64,000 bases of DNA from JAFAXD01 sp963833605 (GCA_963833605.1 CAWHYZ010000010.1:1-64000); one strand, 5' to 3'; shown: positions 52,128 through 61,475, counted from the stretch's first letter. Numbers and translations: made by a program. Notes: generated by a model from the letters alone, not told the origin.

Positions 52128-53353
52128 GAGGCGTCCGTCGCGACGCGGCGCGCGGGTGCCGGAGCCTCCAGGTAGGAGCCATCGTCCGCGAACAGCTCGG
52201 CGCATCCGCCCGGCGCCCAGATCGCCTGCGCGAACGCCGCCGGGCCGATGAGCAGCATGAAGAAGTCGTAGACCGCGCGGCGTTCGGCCGCCATCACGAA
52301 CTGGTAATGGATACGCATGAAGTTCCAGGCGATGCGTCGCATCGTCTTTGGCCCCAGCAGGTCGCGGAAATTGATGATGCGGACATGTGGCTTTTCGCCG
52401 GCGTTGTCTTGCAGCGGACGCAACCGCACCGGATCGAACCGAAAGAAGCTGATCGGATCCTGGCGCGACTGGAACTCGCCCCAGCTGATCGCCTCTTCGG
52501 CCGCGACGCGATCCGCGCAGGCGCGCAGGCGCACCGCGGCCGGGTGCAACGCAAGCTTCGGGATCGTCGCCCCGATGGTCAGAAGACCGACATTGGGACC
52601 GCGGTGTCCGAGTTGCGGATCGATGGCGAGCGCACGCGCCAACATGTCGAGCGCGATGGTGGCACCGAGACTGTGCCCAACGACCAGGATTTCGTCGACC
52701 TCGGACCGACGTACGCAGGCGAGCAGGCGTTCCGCGAATGCGTCGATGCGTCCCGCAATGTCGGCGCGCCGGCCGTACATGTACTCGCGCGGCGTGATCC
52801 AATCGGCGAGGCCCTGGCTGACTCGCCAGCGCCGGCCGGGCCAGCGCATCTGCAACACGAACAGCGCGGGCACGGCGACCAGGCCTGCGAGCACGGCGAC
52901 AAGCGGGCCAGCCGGCAAGCGCAGCGCAACAAACACTCCGCCCGCGACTGCGACCAAGGCGAACAGGACCACATCCAGGAAGGGCACCAGAAAGAACAAC
53001 GCATAGCGCCAATTGGCGCGGAAATAGCGCGCCATCGTGCCCGACGCGACGAAGTCCCAGAACGTGGCCGCGGCGGCTCGAAGCCGCGGTATCGGCGGGC
53101 CGGCAAGATCGGCGAGCACGATGTCGTGCCAGGGCAGCGGCTGGTAGACCGTGTGCGTCGACCAGTTGGGGCCTTGTGCCGATACGGTCCAGTGCGCGTC
53201 GAGACCGCTCGTCTGGATCAGATCAGAGACCGTTGCGGCAGCGTTCCAGGTCTTCTGGAACGTGGTCGCCTCGCGCCGGAAACGGCGGTGCTGGGCCGCG
53301 ATGTCAAAGGGATCGAAGCCGGCGATGAAGAAAATGTGTCGTTTGAAGACCAT
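52124..53353 (-). CDS. Membrane-anchored alpha/beta-hydrolase (lipase-like)
   Basis: 409 residues. Two membrane helices near residues 115-160 (YALFFLVPFLDVVLFALVAV; LVAVLAGLVAVPALFVLQM) precede a hydrolase core with the nucleophile elbow EILVVGHSLGATIALDMLAR (GHSLG). An Asp/His pair further on is not certain. The N-terminus (MVFKRHIFFIAGFDPFDIAA) gives a strand-plus-FDP start typical of this family. Substrate may be a lipid ester; the adjacent methyltransferase supports a membrane-lipid role. Confidence 0.8.
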   Translation of the reverse strand: MVFKRHIFFIAGFDPFDIAAQHRRFRREATTFQKTWNAAATVSDLIQTSGLDAHWTVSAQGPNWSTHTVYQPLPWHDIVLADLAGPPIPRLRAAAATFWDFVASGTMARYFRANWRYALFFLVPFLDVVLFALVAVAGGVFVALRLPAGPLVAVLAGLVAVPALFVLQMRWPGRRWRVSQGLADWITPREYMYGRRADIAGRIDAFAERLLACVRRSEVDEILVVGHSLGATIALDMLARALAIDPQLGHRGPNVGLLTIGATIPKLALHPAAVRLRACADRVAAEEAISWGEFQSRQDPISFFRFDPVRLRPLQDNAGEKPHVRIINFRDLLGPKTMRRIAWNFMRIHYQFVMAAERRAVYDFFMLLIGPAAFAQAIWAPGGCAELFADDGSYLEAPAPARRVATDAS

Positions 53354-53560
53354 CAGGCGCCCGTCACCCTGATCGTTTGCAATAATCGCGGGAGGGCGTC
53401 AACGCAGCTTTGGCGGTCGACCAGGGCGGCAAGCGAAATTGAGAAAATTGGAGCGCGTTCGAATTTCATGAGATGGATATGGAGCCGAATGCGAAAGTGC
53501 GTGTAAGATTTGCCGGTATCGGGTTCCCCGGCCGGCAAGGCAAAATCAAGGAGGAGGCGA

Positions 53561-55252
53561 ATGCGCAACTACGTCGATGGCGGCGAGGCCATCCTGGAGG
53601 CGTTCCGAAAGCTGCAGGTCGATTACATCATGTCGTCGCCGGGCTCGGAATGGTCGCCGGTGTGGGAAGCGCTGACCCGCCAGAAGGTCGAAAACCGGCC
53701 CGGTCCGAGGTTCATCGAATCCTGGCACGAAACCCTCGCTGTCAATATGGCGAGCGGCTACTCGCTGATCACCGGCCGGCCGCAGGCGGTGCTGCTGCAC
53801 GCGGGCGTTGGCCTTCTGCAGGGCAGCATGGGCATTCACGGCGCGCTGCAGGCGGAAATCCCGATGATCGTGATGTCGGGCGAGTCGCAGTCATTGGGTG
53901 AGGACCCGAACCTCGATATCGAGGCGCAATGGTTCGGCGGGCTCAGCGTCGGCGGCAACGAGCGTTTCCTCGAGCCGGTGACCAAATGGGCGAGGACGGT
54001 GACGAGCCCCTATACGCTCTTCGACATGGTGGTACGCGCCGGCGAAATGGCACAGCGCTCGCCGATGGGACCGATCTATCTCAACGTCGGCCTCGAGCAG
54101 ATGCTGCACGATTGGAGTCCGCCAGCGAGCGCCAAGCGCGACGTTCCGCCGGCCGCAAAAGTGCAGGCGCCGCCGGAAGAGATCGACAAGATCGCGGCGC
54201 TGATCCGCAAAGGCAAGAACCCGGCCATCGTCACAGAGACCGCGGGCCGCGATCCCGCCGCCTACGCGGCGTTGGTCGAATTTGCCGACGCGCTCGCCAT
54301 TCCGGTGATCGCCGGACGTAGCGCGACGCTCGCCAACTTTCCGACCGAGCACCCGCTCTACCTCGGAGTTGCCAACTATGGCTATGTGCAGGATGCCGAT
54401 CCGGTGTTGATGGTGAGCTGCCGCGCACCCTGGTATCCGCCGCACAAGCGGCCGAGCTCCGGCAAGATGGTTCTCATTCACGACACGCCGTTCAAGGGCC
54501 ACATGGTGCATCAGAACCTGCACGCCGATGCCTACCTGGAAGGCGATGTAGCGATATCGCTGCGGCTGTTGACCAAAGCCTTGGCCGGCATCGATCCGAA
54601 AATCGTGCAAACCCGGCGCGAGCACTGGAAGCGCGAGCACGACAAGGTGATGGCCGGGATCCGGGCCGAGCAGCAAAAGGTCGCCAGCGCTGATCAGATC
54701 GATCCGATCACGCTCTTCGCGACCATGGGCGAGGTGATGCCGCGCGAGACGATCTACGTCGACGAGAGCATCACGGCCGCCTTCATGGTGCGACAGCACC
54801 TGCCGGTTCACATGCCGCAGAGTTTCTTCCGCGGGTCGGGCGGTCTCGGCCAGGGCATCGGATTGGCGCTCGGCGTCAAGCTCGCGGCGCCGTCGCGGCC
54901 GGTCGTGCTGATCGTCGGCGATGGCTCGTTCCTCTACAATCCGATCATTCAGGCGCTTGGCGCGTCGAAGCAGCACGCGCTCCCGATCACCATCGTGGTG
55001 CTCAACAACAAAATGTACCGCGCGATGATGCAGGGGCACGTGCATCACTATCCCGACGGCGCTGCGGCGAACGCGGATTATCTCTATGGCGTGAAGATCG
55101 ATGGCCCGAGCTACCACGAACTCGGCAGCCACTTCGGATTTCATGGCCAGCGCGTGGAGAAGCCCGCCGATCTCAAACCGGCGCTCGCGGCCGCGCTCGC
55201 GGCCAACCAGAGCGGCAAGACCGCCATCCTGGACGTGGCCCTGAGCCGGTAG
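53561..55252 (+). CDS. Thiamine-diphosphate enzyme, acetolactate-synthase-like
   Basis: 563 residues from ATG 53561, after GGAGGAGGCGA. The N-terminal domain has SPGSEWSPVWEAL and FIESWHETLAVNMASGYSLI (catalytic Glu environment), a central FAD/NAD-type domain and the C-terminal ThDP motif VLIVGDGSFLYNPIIQALGA - SKQHALPITIVVLNNKMYRA (GDGS...NN). It resembles large ALS or benzoylformate-decarboxylase-type proteins. As a single gene without ilvH or a partner it is unlikely to be housekeeping ilvB. Substrate unknown. Confidence 0.88.
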   Translation: MRNYVDGGEAILEAFRKLQVDYIMSSPGSEWSPVWEALTRQKVENRPGPRFIESWHETLAVNMASGYSLITGRPQAVLLHAGVGLLQGSMGIHGALQAEIPMIVMSGESQSLGEDPNLDIEAQWFGGLSVGGNERFLEPVTKWARTVTSPYTLFDMVVRAGEMAQRSPMGPIYLNVGLEQMLHDWSPPASAKRDVPPAAKVQAPPEEIDKIAALIRKGKNPAIVTETAGRDPAAYAALVEFADALAIPVIAGRSATLANFPTEHPLYLGVANYGYVQDADPVLMVSCRAPWYPPHKRPSSGKMVLIHDTPFKGHMVHQNLHADAYLEGDVAISLRLLTKALAGIDPKIVQTRREHWKREHDKVMAGIRAEQQKVASADQIDPITLFATMGEVMPRETIYVDESITAAFMVRQHLPVHMPQSFFRGSGGLGQGIGLALGVKLAAPSRPVVLIVGDGSFLYNPIIQALGASKQHALPITIVVLNNKMYRAMMQGHVHHYPDGAAANADYLYGVKIDGPSYHELGSHFGFHGQRVEKPADLKPALAAALAANQSGKTAILDVALSR

Positions 55253-55289
55253 CTCTTTGATTTCAGCCTCGTCCTTGTAACTCACGGAT

Positions 55290-55452
55290 CACCAAACCGG
55301 CTAAGCTTGCCGGAGCGGTGGCGGATGGGAGACCGTGTCGTCCAAGGGCTTTGAAGCCCGTTCCTCAGCGCGGTTCTCCATCCGTCGTTCCATCGAACCC
55401 GAACAGTCGCGAGGGCCGCTACGCGAGCCCGATTGCGCAAGGAGGGGTAAAG
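55290..55452 (+). ncRNA. Candidate bridge RNA of the IS110 element
   Basis: IS110-group elements encode a bridge RNA in the long 5' non-coding end, before the transposase. This 163-nt segment occupies that place and can fold into several stems (for example GGGCTT/AAGCCC at about 55347-55360). The limits and loop guide sequences cannot be assigned by eye. Confidence 0.35.
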
Positions 55453-56385
55453 ATGGATGCGATTTATGTGGGTGTCGACGTATCGAAGGACCGGCTGGAT
55501 GTGCATGTGCGGCCCAGCGCGGAAGCGTTTGTGGTGGCGCGTGATGGCAAGGGCCTGGAAGAGTTGGTCGAGCGGTTGCGCACCCTTGCGCCGCACCTGA
55601 TTGCGGTGGAAGCGACCGGCGGGTTCGAGACGATCGTGGCCGCGGCCGTCGCGGGCGCTGGCTTGCCGTTGGTGGTGGTGAACCCGGCGCAGGTTCGTCA
55701 CTTCGCGCAAGCCGTCGGCAAGCGGGCGAAGACCGATCCGATCGACGCGGCCGTCATCGCCCACTTTGTTGAGGCGGTGAAGCCCGAGTTGCGGGCACTT
55801 CCGGATGAAGCTCAACGTCTGCTCGCGGAGTTGGTCGGCCGCCGCCGGCAGATCATCGAGATGCTGGTTGCCGAACGCCAGCGCGAGAAGCGTGTTGCCA
55901 ATGCGCGGGTGCGCAAGAGCCTCGCACGACACATCAAAGTGCTCGAAAAGGAGTTGCCGGAGATCGACGACGACATTGGCACCCTGGTCCGCGGCTCCCC
56001 GGTGTGGCGTGAGAAAGAAGATCTTCTGGTCTCTTGTCCTGGCATCGGCCCCACGCTGGCGCGCACCATGCTGGCCGAGGTGCCCGAACTGGGCGCCCTC
56101 GACCGTCGTGCCATTGCCAGCCTGGTCGGGGTCGCCCCTTACACCCGCACGTCCGGACGTTGGAAAGGCAAAAGCATGATCGGCGGCGGCCGCGCTCCGG
56201 CTCGGACAGCCATCTTCCTCGCCGCGCTCGTGGCCAGCCGTTACAACCCCAGCCTCAAAATCTTCTATCAACGTCTGCTCACCGCCGGTAAGCCGAAAAT
56301 GGTCGCCCTCATCGCCGTTGCTCGTAAGCTCCTCACCATTCTCAACGCCATGCTCAGAGATAAAACGAAATGGCAGCACGCTTGA
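55453..56385 (+). CDS. IS110-family transposase (DEDD)
   Basis: 310 residues, ATG 55453 after AGGAGGGG. The N-terminal RuvC-like DEDD domain has IYVGVDVSKDRLDVHV (Asp), HLIAVEATGGFETIVAAAVA (Glu) and GKRAKTDPIDAAVIAHFVEA (Asp, Asp). The C-terminal Transposase_20 region has LLVSCPGIGPTLARTMLAEV, GVAPYTRTSGRWKGKSMIGG and catalytic-Ser-type RAPARTAIFLAAL. All key residues are present, so it is probably active with its RNA guide. Confidence 0.92.
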   Translation: MDAIYVGVDVSKDRLDVHVRPSAEAFVVARDGKGLEELVERLRTLAPHLIAVEATGGFETIVAAAVAGAGLPLVVVNPAQVRHFAQAVGKRAKTDPIDAAVIAHFVEAVKPELRALPDEAQRLLAELVGRRRQIIEMLVAERQREKRVANARVRKSLARHIKVLEKELPEIDDDIGTLVRGSPVWREKEDLLVSCPGIGPTLARTMLAEVPELGALDRRAIASLVGVAPYTRTSGRWKGKSMIGGGRAPARTAIFLAALVASRYNPSLKIFYQRLLTAGKPKMVALIAVARKLLTILNAMLRDKTKWQHA

Positions 56386-56400
56386 CAAACAAGACAGTCG

Positions 56401-56506
56401 CTGAGGAGCGAGGCCGTAGGCGAGCGTCTCGAAGGATGGCCAAAGGGGAGGGCGCTCGCCCTTGGCCATCCTTCGAGACGCCTCCGCTTCGCGGAGGCTC
56501 CTCAGG
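56401..56506. repeat. Large palindromic intergenic repeat
   Basis: CGTCTCGAAGGATGGCCAA (56425-56443) pairs perfectly with 56462-56480; outer arms CTGAGGAGC and GCTCCTCAG (56401 and 56498) pair too. It lies between convergent genes and is a common rhizobial intergenic repeat type. Confidence 0.8.
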
Positions 56507-56567
56507 ATGAGGTCGGTCGTCGGAGGAGCACACGTGCGCTTCAGCATGAATCCCGCGCGTTTCGCAC

Positions 56568-58100
56568 TCACTTCAAGCTCGGCAGTTTCTGCTTGATCCG
56601 TCCCATACCTTCCCACGGATCCTGGCGCAGCCGAGCGAGCCGCGCACGCGCGTTGCGCAAGGTAAATTTGTCGGCGGCGAGCCGCGCCGTGACCTCGTTC
56701 CAGGCAACCGGCATCGACACCGGCGCGCCCGCGCGCGCCCGCGTCGAGAAGGCTGCGACCGAGGTCGCCCCACGGCCGTTGCGCAGGTAATCGATGAAGA
56801 TGCGGCCCTTGCGCTTGCTCTTCGTCATCTTGGCGATGTAGCGCGCGGGCGCGTCCGCCTCCATGGCAAGCGCCAGCGCATGCGCGAAATCGCGGGCCAC
56901 ATCCCAGTCGGCGCCAGCGAGCGGTACCATCACATGAAAGCCTTTGCCACCGGTCGTTTTCACAAAGGACTTGAGTTTGAGCGCGGCAAGACGGTCGCGC
57001 AGCTCCTTGGTGGCCTCAATCACGTCGGCCCACGGCACCCCCGGACCCGGATCAAGGTCAAACACCAAGCGGTCGCATTGATCGATGCGCTCGATGGTCG
57101 AACCCCAGACGTGGACTTCGAGCACGCCGGCCTGTGCGAGCGCGATCATGCCGTCGAGATTCGCGATGGCGATGATCTCATCGCGTCCGTCGCGCAAGCG
57201 CAGGATATGGCCCTGGCTGAAGGTCGCGTGCGCATGCTTCTGAAAGAAGCATGGACCGCTGGCGCCGTCGGGACAGCGCAGCAAAGCGAGCGGCCGCCGG
57301 ATCACGTGCGGCGCCATCCAATGCCAGACATCGTGGTAGTAGTCGGCCAGTTCCTGTTTGGTGATGCCGGCATCGTCCCAGTAGACCCGATCCGGATGGG
57401 TCAGCTCCACGGCGCCATCGGCCGTCGGCATGGCCGTGGATTTGCGCGTGATCGCCTTGGCGCGCGCGATTGCATGCGAGGGTTTGCGCTTCGCTTGCCT
57501 CTTGACCGTCGCGGGACGCCGTTTACGCGGCGGCTTGTGTTGCGCGATCTCATCCAGGGAGCGCTTGGTCGCGACCGACCACGGCGCCTCCTCCAGAATG
57601 TCGGGCGCGCGCGGCGAGCGGGCGGCGTCATCATCCGCCTTGATCAGCAACCAGGGATCCTGATGCTCGCCTTCGCGCTTGCGCATGCGCACCAGATGCC
57701 AGCGCCCATGCAGTTTCTCGCCGTCGAGGGCGAACGTGAGGCGGCCCTTGCGATAGCCTTGGTGCGGATCACCTTCGGGATACCAGCGGCCGCGATCCCA
57801 GATCATCACCGTGCCGCCGCCGTATTGGCCCTTTGGGATCGTGCCTTCGAATCGGTTGTATTCGACCGGATGGTCCTCGACATGGACCGCCAGTCGCTTC
57901 TCGCCCGGCACCAGGCTCGGGCCGCGGGTCACCGCCCAGCTTTTCATCACGCCGTCGAGTTCGAGCCGGAAATCGTAGTGCAGGCGGTGGGCGGCGTGCT
58001 TCTGGATCACGTACTGATTCCCGCGGCCGCGGGCGACCTTGCCGCGCGGCTCGGACGTGACATCGAACTTGCGCTTGATACGATAGGTCTTGAGCGCCAC
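56568..58100 (-). CDS. LigD-type NHEJ protein lacking the ligase domain (PE + primase/polymerase)
   Basis: 510 residues from GTG 58100. Phosphoesterase domain: KHAAHRLHYDFRLELDGVMK - SWAVTRGPSL, HVEDHPVEYNRFEGTIPKGQ - YGGGTVMIWDRG. Polymerase domain: DRLVFDLDPGPGVPWADVIE (catalytic Asp pair), FVKTTGGKGFHVMVPLAGAD and RIFIDYLRNGRGATSVAAFS. A Lys/Arg-rich linker (residues about 195-250) takes the place of the ATP-dependent ligase domain that three-domain LigD proteins carry (850-900 residues). Ligation must then come from another protein. No Ku gene in the window. Confidence 0.9.
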   Translation of the reverse strand: MALKTYRIKRKFDVTSEPRGKVARGRGNQYVIQKHAAHRLHYDFRLELDGVMKSWAVTRGPSLVPGEKRLAVHVEDHPVEYNRFEGTIPKGQYGGGTVMIWDRGRWYPEGDPHQGYRKGRLTFALDGEKLHGRWHLVRMRKREGEHQDPWLLIKADDDAARSPRAPDILEEAPWSVATKRSLDEIAQHKPPRKRRPATVKRQAKRKPSHAIARAKAITRKSTAMPTADGAVELTHPDRVYWDDAGITKQELADYYHDVWHWMAPHVIRRPLALLRCPDGASGPCFFQKHAHATFSQGHILRLRDGRDEIIAIANLDGMIALAQAGVLEVHVWGSTIERIDQCDRLVFDLDPGPGVPWADVIEATKELRDRLAALKLKSFVKTTGGKGFHVMVPLAGADWDVARDFAHALALAMEADAPARYIAKMTKSKRKGRIFIDYLRNGRGATSVAAFSTRARAGAPVSMPVAWNEVTARLAADKFTLRNARARLARLRQDPWEGMGRIKQKLPSLK

Positions 58101-58324
58101 GCTCGCTCGCTTTCGCGTCGGCAACGCCGGCCGCAACGGCCCGGTTCCGCGATGTCAGGCCGGATTAACGCCCGAATAGCCGCGTGCCGCCCGCAAGCGT
58201 TGCGATTGTGGCACACATGCACGAGGTCCGCGTATGCACGCCTTGCTTTCGGCTCATTTTTAGCCGGAATGGCCCGAGTTGTGCTATACATCTACGCTAT
58301 TAAAACCGGCAGCTAGGTATCAAA

Positions 58325-60244
58325 TTGACAGAGCCCTCCCAAACACCCCTGCTCGATCAAGTCCATACACCCGATGACCTGAGACGCCTCGACGATGCCA
58401 GGTTGCGGCAGTTGGCGGACGAGTTGCGGCAGGAAACCATCAACGCGGTTGCGGTCACCGGCGGCCACCTGGGCGCCGGACTGGGCGTCGTCGAACTGAC
58501 GGTCGCCCTGCACCACGTGTTCGACACACCCCGCGACCGGCTCGTCTGGGACGTTGGCCACCAGGCCTATCCGCACAAGATCCTGACGGGCCGCCGCGAT
58601 CGCATCCGCACCTTGCGTCAGGGCGGCGGCCTGTCCGGTTTCACCAAGCGCGCCGAGAGTGAATATGACCCGTTCGGCGCCGCGCATGCGTCGACCTCGA
58701 TTTCGGCCGGGCTCGGCATGGCGGTTGCCCGCGACCTCGATCGCAGGTCCAACAACGTCATCTGTGTGATCGGCGACGGCTCGATGTCGGCCGGCATGGC
58801 CTACGAGGCCATGAACAACGCCGGCGCGATGGACTCGCGGCTGATCGTCATCCTCAATGACAACGACATGTCGATCGCGCCGCCGGTTGGCGCCATGTCG
58901 GCCTATTTGGCGCGGCTGATTTCAGGCCGCACCTATCTCTCGCTGCGCGAGATCGGCCGGCAGTTCGCGCATCATCTGCCAAAATTCTTTGAACAGAAGG
59001 CCGCACAGGCGGAGGAATTCGCCCGCAGCTTCTGGACCGGCGGCACGTTGTTTGAAGAGCTCGGCTTCTACTACGTCGGCCCGATCGACGGGCACAATCT
59101 CGATCACCTGCTGCCCGTGTTGCGCAACGTGCGCGATGCCGGGCAAGGACCGATCCTGGTGCACGTCGTCACCCAGAAGGGCAAGGGCTATCCGCCGGCC
59201 GAGACGTTGGCTGACAAGTATCATGGTGTGGTGAAATTCGACGTAGCGACCGGCGCGCAGGCCAAATCGAGTGCGCGCGCGCCGGCCTATACGAAAGTCT
59301 TCGGCGAAGCGCTGATCAAGCAGGCCGAAAAGGACGACAAGATCGTCGCGATCACCGCCGCGATGCCGTCCGGGACCGGCTTGGACCTCTTTGGAAAGCG
59401 CTTTCCGGAGCGCTGCTTTGACGTGGGCATCGCCGAACAGCATGCGGTGACGTTTGCGGCGGGGCTAGCCACCGAGGGGTTCCGCCCGTTCGCGGCGATC
59501 TACTCGACGTTCCTGCAGCGCGCCTACGACCAAGTGGTGCACGACGTTGCGATCCAGCGCCTGCCGGTGCGGTTTGCGATCGACCGAGCCGGCCTGGTGG
59601 GTGCCGACGGACCGACCCATGCCGGCTCCTTCGACGTAGCGTATCTGGGCTGCCTGCCAGGTTTCGTCGTGATGGCGGCTGCCGACGAGGCCGACCTCGT
59701 GCACATGGTGGCGACCGCCGCCGCAATCGATGATCGTCCCAGCGCCTTCCGCTACCCGCGCGGTGAAGGCATCGGCGTTCCGCTTCCCGCCGAGGGCCAG
59801 CCGCTCGAGATCGGCAAAGGCCGTATCCTGCGTGAGGGCCACAAGGTCGCGCTGCTGTCGTTTGGCGGACGCCTGGCCGAGTGCCTCAAGGCTGCGGATG
59901 AACTTGTCGCCTCCGGCCTGCCGACGACGGTCGCGGATGCCCGCTTCGCCAAGCCGCTCGACCTCGATCTCGTGCTGCGGCTCGCGCGCGAGCACGAAGT
60001 GCTGATCACCGTCGAAGAAGGTTCAACTGGCGGGTTCGGCGCCTTCGTGCTGCACGGACTTGCGGAAGCAGGCGCACTCGACCGCGGCGTCAAAGTTCGC
60101 ACCATGGTGCTGCCTGACATTTTCCAGGATCAGGACTCCCCTGCCGCCATGTACGCTAAGGCCGGTCTCGACGCCAAAGGCATCGTCGCGAAGGTGTTCG
60201 AGGCATTCGGCAAGGACATGAGCGGGGTGGTGAAGCTCGCCTAG
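58325..60244 (+). CDS. dxs: 1-deoxy-D-xylulose-5-phosphate synthase
   Basis: 639 residues from TTG 58325 (AGG upstream); the start MTEPSQTPLLDQVHTPDDLR matches rhizobial Dxs. ThDP motif VICVIGDGSMSAGMAYEAMN - NAGAMDSRLIVILNDNDMSI (GDGx25N), transketolase Pyr domain with DVGIAEQHAVTFAAGLATEG and RAGLVGADGPTHAGSFDVAY. It condenses pyruvate and GAP to DXP, the first MEP-pathway step for isoprenoids. Normal length; upstream LigD is divergent. Confidence 0.97.
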   Translation: MTEPSQTPLLDQVHTPDDLRRLDDARLRQLADELRQETINAVAVTGGHLGAGLGVVELTVALHHVFDTPRDRLVWDVGHQAYPHKILTGRRDRIRTLRQGGGLSGFTKRAESEYDPFGAAHASTSISAGLGMAVARDLDRRSNNVICVIGDGSMSAGMAYEAMNNAGAMDSRLIVILNDNDMSIAPPVGAMSAYLARLISGRTYLSLREIGRQFAHHLPKFFEQKAAQAEEFARSFWTGGTLFEELGFYYVGPIDGHNLDHLLPVLRNVRDAGQGPILVHVVTQKGKGYPPAETLADKYHGVVKFDVATGAQAKSSARAPAYTKVFGEALIKQAEKDDKIVAITAAMPSGTGLDLFGKRFPERCFDVGIAEQHAVTFAAGLATEGFRPFAAIYSTFLQRAYDQVVHDVAIQRLPVRFAIDRAGLVGADGPTHAGSFDVAYLGCLPGFVVMAAADEADLVHMVATAAAIDDRPSAFRYPRGEGIGVPLPAEGQPLEIGKGRILREGHKVALLSFGGRLAECLKAADELVASGLPTTVADARFAKPLDLDLVLRLAREHEVLITVEEGSTGGFGAFVLHGLAEAGALDRGVKVRTMVLPDIFQDQDSPAAMYAKAGLDAKGIVAKVFEAFGKDMSGVVKLA

Positions 60245-60249
60245 GAACG

Positions 60250-60669
60250 ATGCAAAATCCAGCGCTGCCAGCGGCGCTGCTGTTCTTGGGCTTTGCCGCA
60301 GTCTCGTTCGTGATGTTGCGCGCGATCATCAACTACTTGGCGCGCGCCAACTACCCTGCGCTCGCGGCGCCGCTCCTGATCGTGTTCGGTACGGTTTCCG
60401 GCCTGATGTTTCTTCGCATGGGCCTGCAGAACTATTTCATCTGGCACCTGATCCTGTTCGCACTTGTCATCTTCAGCTGGCACGCCAAGAGCCGGGTCGA
60501 CGACCAGAAGCTCGTCGACATGGCGAAGCGCGGCGCGGCACCGACGGGGAAGAGCGATGCGGACGTGATCCAGTCCTACACGATGACCCGGCGTTTGCTG
60601 AGCTTCGGATTAGCCTCGTACCTGGCTGCCTTCAGTGCGACTTGCTATTATCTGATCAACCGAGGCTGA
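60250..60669 (+). CDS. Small polytopic membrane protein
   Basis: 139 residues starting five bases after the dxs stop. Four hydrophobic helices (LPAALLFLGFAAVSFVMLRA; AAPLLIVFGTVSGLMFL; FIWHLILFALVIFSWHA; LSFGLASYLAAFSATCYYLI). No family recognised. It is probably co-transcribed between dxs and tlyA. Confidence 0.7.
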   Translation: MQNPALPAALLFLGFAAVSFVMLRAIINYLARANYPALAAPLLIVFGTVSGLMFLRMGLQNYFIWHLILFALVIFSWHAKSRVDDQKLVDMAKRGAAPTGKSDADVIQSYTMTRRLLSFGLASYLAAFSATCYYLINRG

Positions 60670-60685
60670 TTGATCGCGCTCAATC

Positions 60686-61414
60686 ATGACGATCCGCAGG
60701 CGCGCAGACGTGCTGCTCGTGGAGCGCGGCTTGTTCGAGAGCCGGGCGCGAGCGCAGGCCGCAATCGTGGCCGGGCTGGTCACGGCCGACGCGGTGGTAG
60801 TGCCGAAGGCATCAACCGAAATTCCCGTGCACGCCGTGCTGCAGGCTGCTCCTGCACATCCCTGGGTGTCGCGCGGGGGCGTCAAGCTCGCCTACGCGCT
60901 CGAAGCATCCGCAACGAGCGTACAGCGGCGCGTATGTCTTGATGTCGGCGCATCGACCGGCGGCTTCTCGGACGTGCTGCTGACGCGCGGTGCGCGGTTC
61001 GTCTACGCGGTCGACGTGGGCCACGGGCAATTGCACCAGCGCCTGCGCGCGCAGCCGAACTTGGTCTCGTTCGAGCGCACCGATATTCGTGCGCTCAATC
61101 CGGCGAGCTTGAGCGAACAGCCCGAAGTTGTGGTGATCGACGTAAGCTTCATTTCGCTCAAACACGTGCTGCCCGCGGCGCTGGCCCTGGCCGCGCCGCA
61201 CATGCGGCTCTTGGCTCTGGTCAAGCCACAATTCGAGTCGCAACCGCGGCACGTCAAGAAGGGGATCGTGCGTGATCCAGCGGTCCACGCCGCCGTGTGC
61301 GAGGACATCGCGGCGTTCGTGGGTTCCCTCGGCTGCAGGCTGACCGCGACATTTCCCTCGCCGATTGCAGGTGGCGACGGCAACCTGGAATTCTTCATCG
61401 CGGCACGGCGCTAG
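60686..61414 (+). CDS. tlyA: TlyA-family rRNA 2'-O-methyltransferase
   Basis: 242 residues. An S4 RNA-binding domain (RRRADVLLVERGLFESRARA - QAAIVAGLVTADAVVVPKAS) precedes an FtsJ-type methyltransferase: VSRGGVKLAYALEA (Lys), CLDVGASTGGFSDVLLTRGA (SAM loop), VVIDVSFISLKHVLPAALAL (Asp) and LLALVKPQFESQPRHVKKGI - VRD (Lys). It methylates 16S/23S rRNA at 2'-OH positions. The place after dxs is conserved in Rhizobiales. Confidence 0.95.
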   Translation: MTIRRRADVLLVERGLFESRARAQAAIVAGLVTADAVVVPKASTEIPVHAVLQAAPAHPWVSRGGVKLAYALEASATSVQRRVCLDVGASTGGFSDVLLTRGARFVYAVDVGHGQLHQRLRAQPNLVSFERTDIRALNPASLSEQPEVVVIDVSFISLKHVLPAALALAAPHMRLLALVKPQFESQPRHVKKGIVRDPAVHAAVCEDIAAFVGSLGCRLTATFPSPIAGGDGNLEFFIAARR

Positions 61415-61475
61415 CGTTGATCGAAACGCCGCAGCCCCACTTCCCCTGCCCGGCATGCCCGCTATGGTGCGGCCC

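Larger units (their letters stand above)
55253..56400 (+). mobile_element. IS110-family element (approximate ends)
   Basis: The transposase gene at 55453 is preceded by about 200 nt of non-coding DNA (55253-55452) with several inverted repeats (GGCTAAGCTTGCCGGAGC, GGGCTTTGAAGCCC). IS110 elements have no long terminal inverted repeats, so the outer limits are uncertain. Confidence 0.65.

Noticed and set aside
53561..55252. Housekeeping acetolactate synthase ilvB
   Set aside because: No ilvH neighbour and sequence differs from biosynthetic ALS around the ThDP loop; left as an ALS-like enzyme of unknown substrate.
53891..55285. 464-codon minus-strand frame opposite the ThDP enzyme
   Set aside because: Antisense shadow in high-GC coding DNA; His/Arg-rich with no domain, whereas the plus strand has full ThDP motifs.
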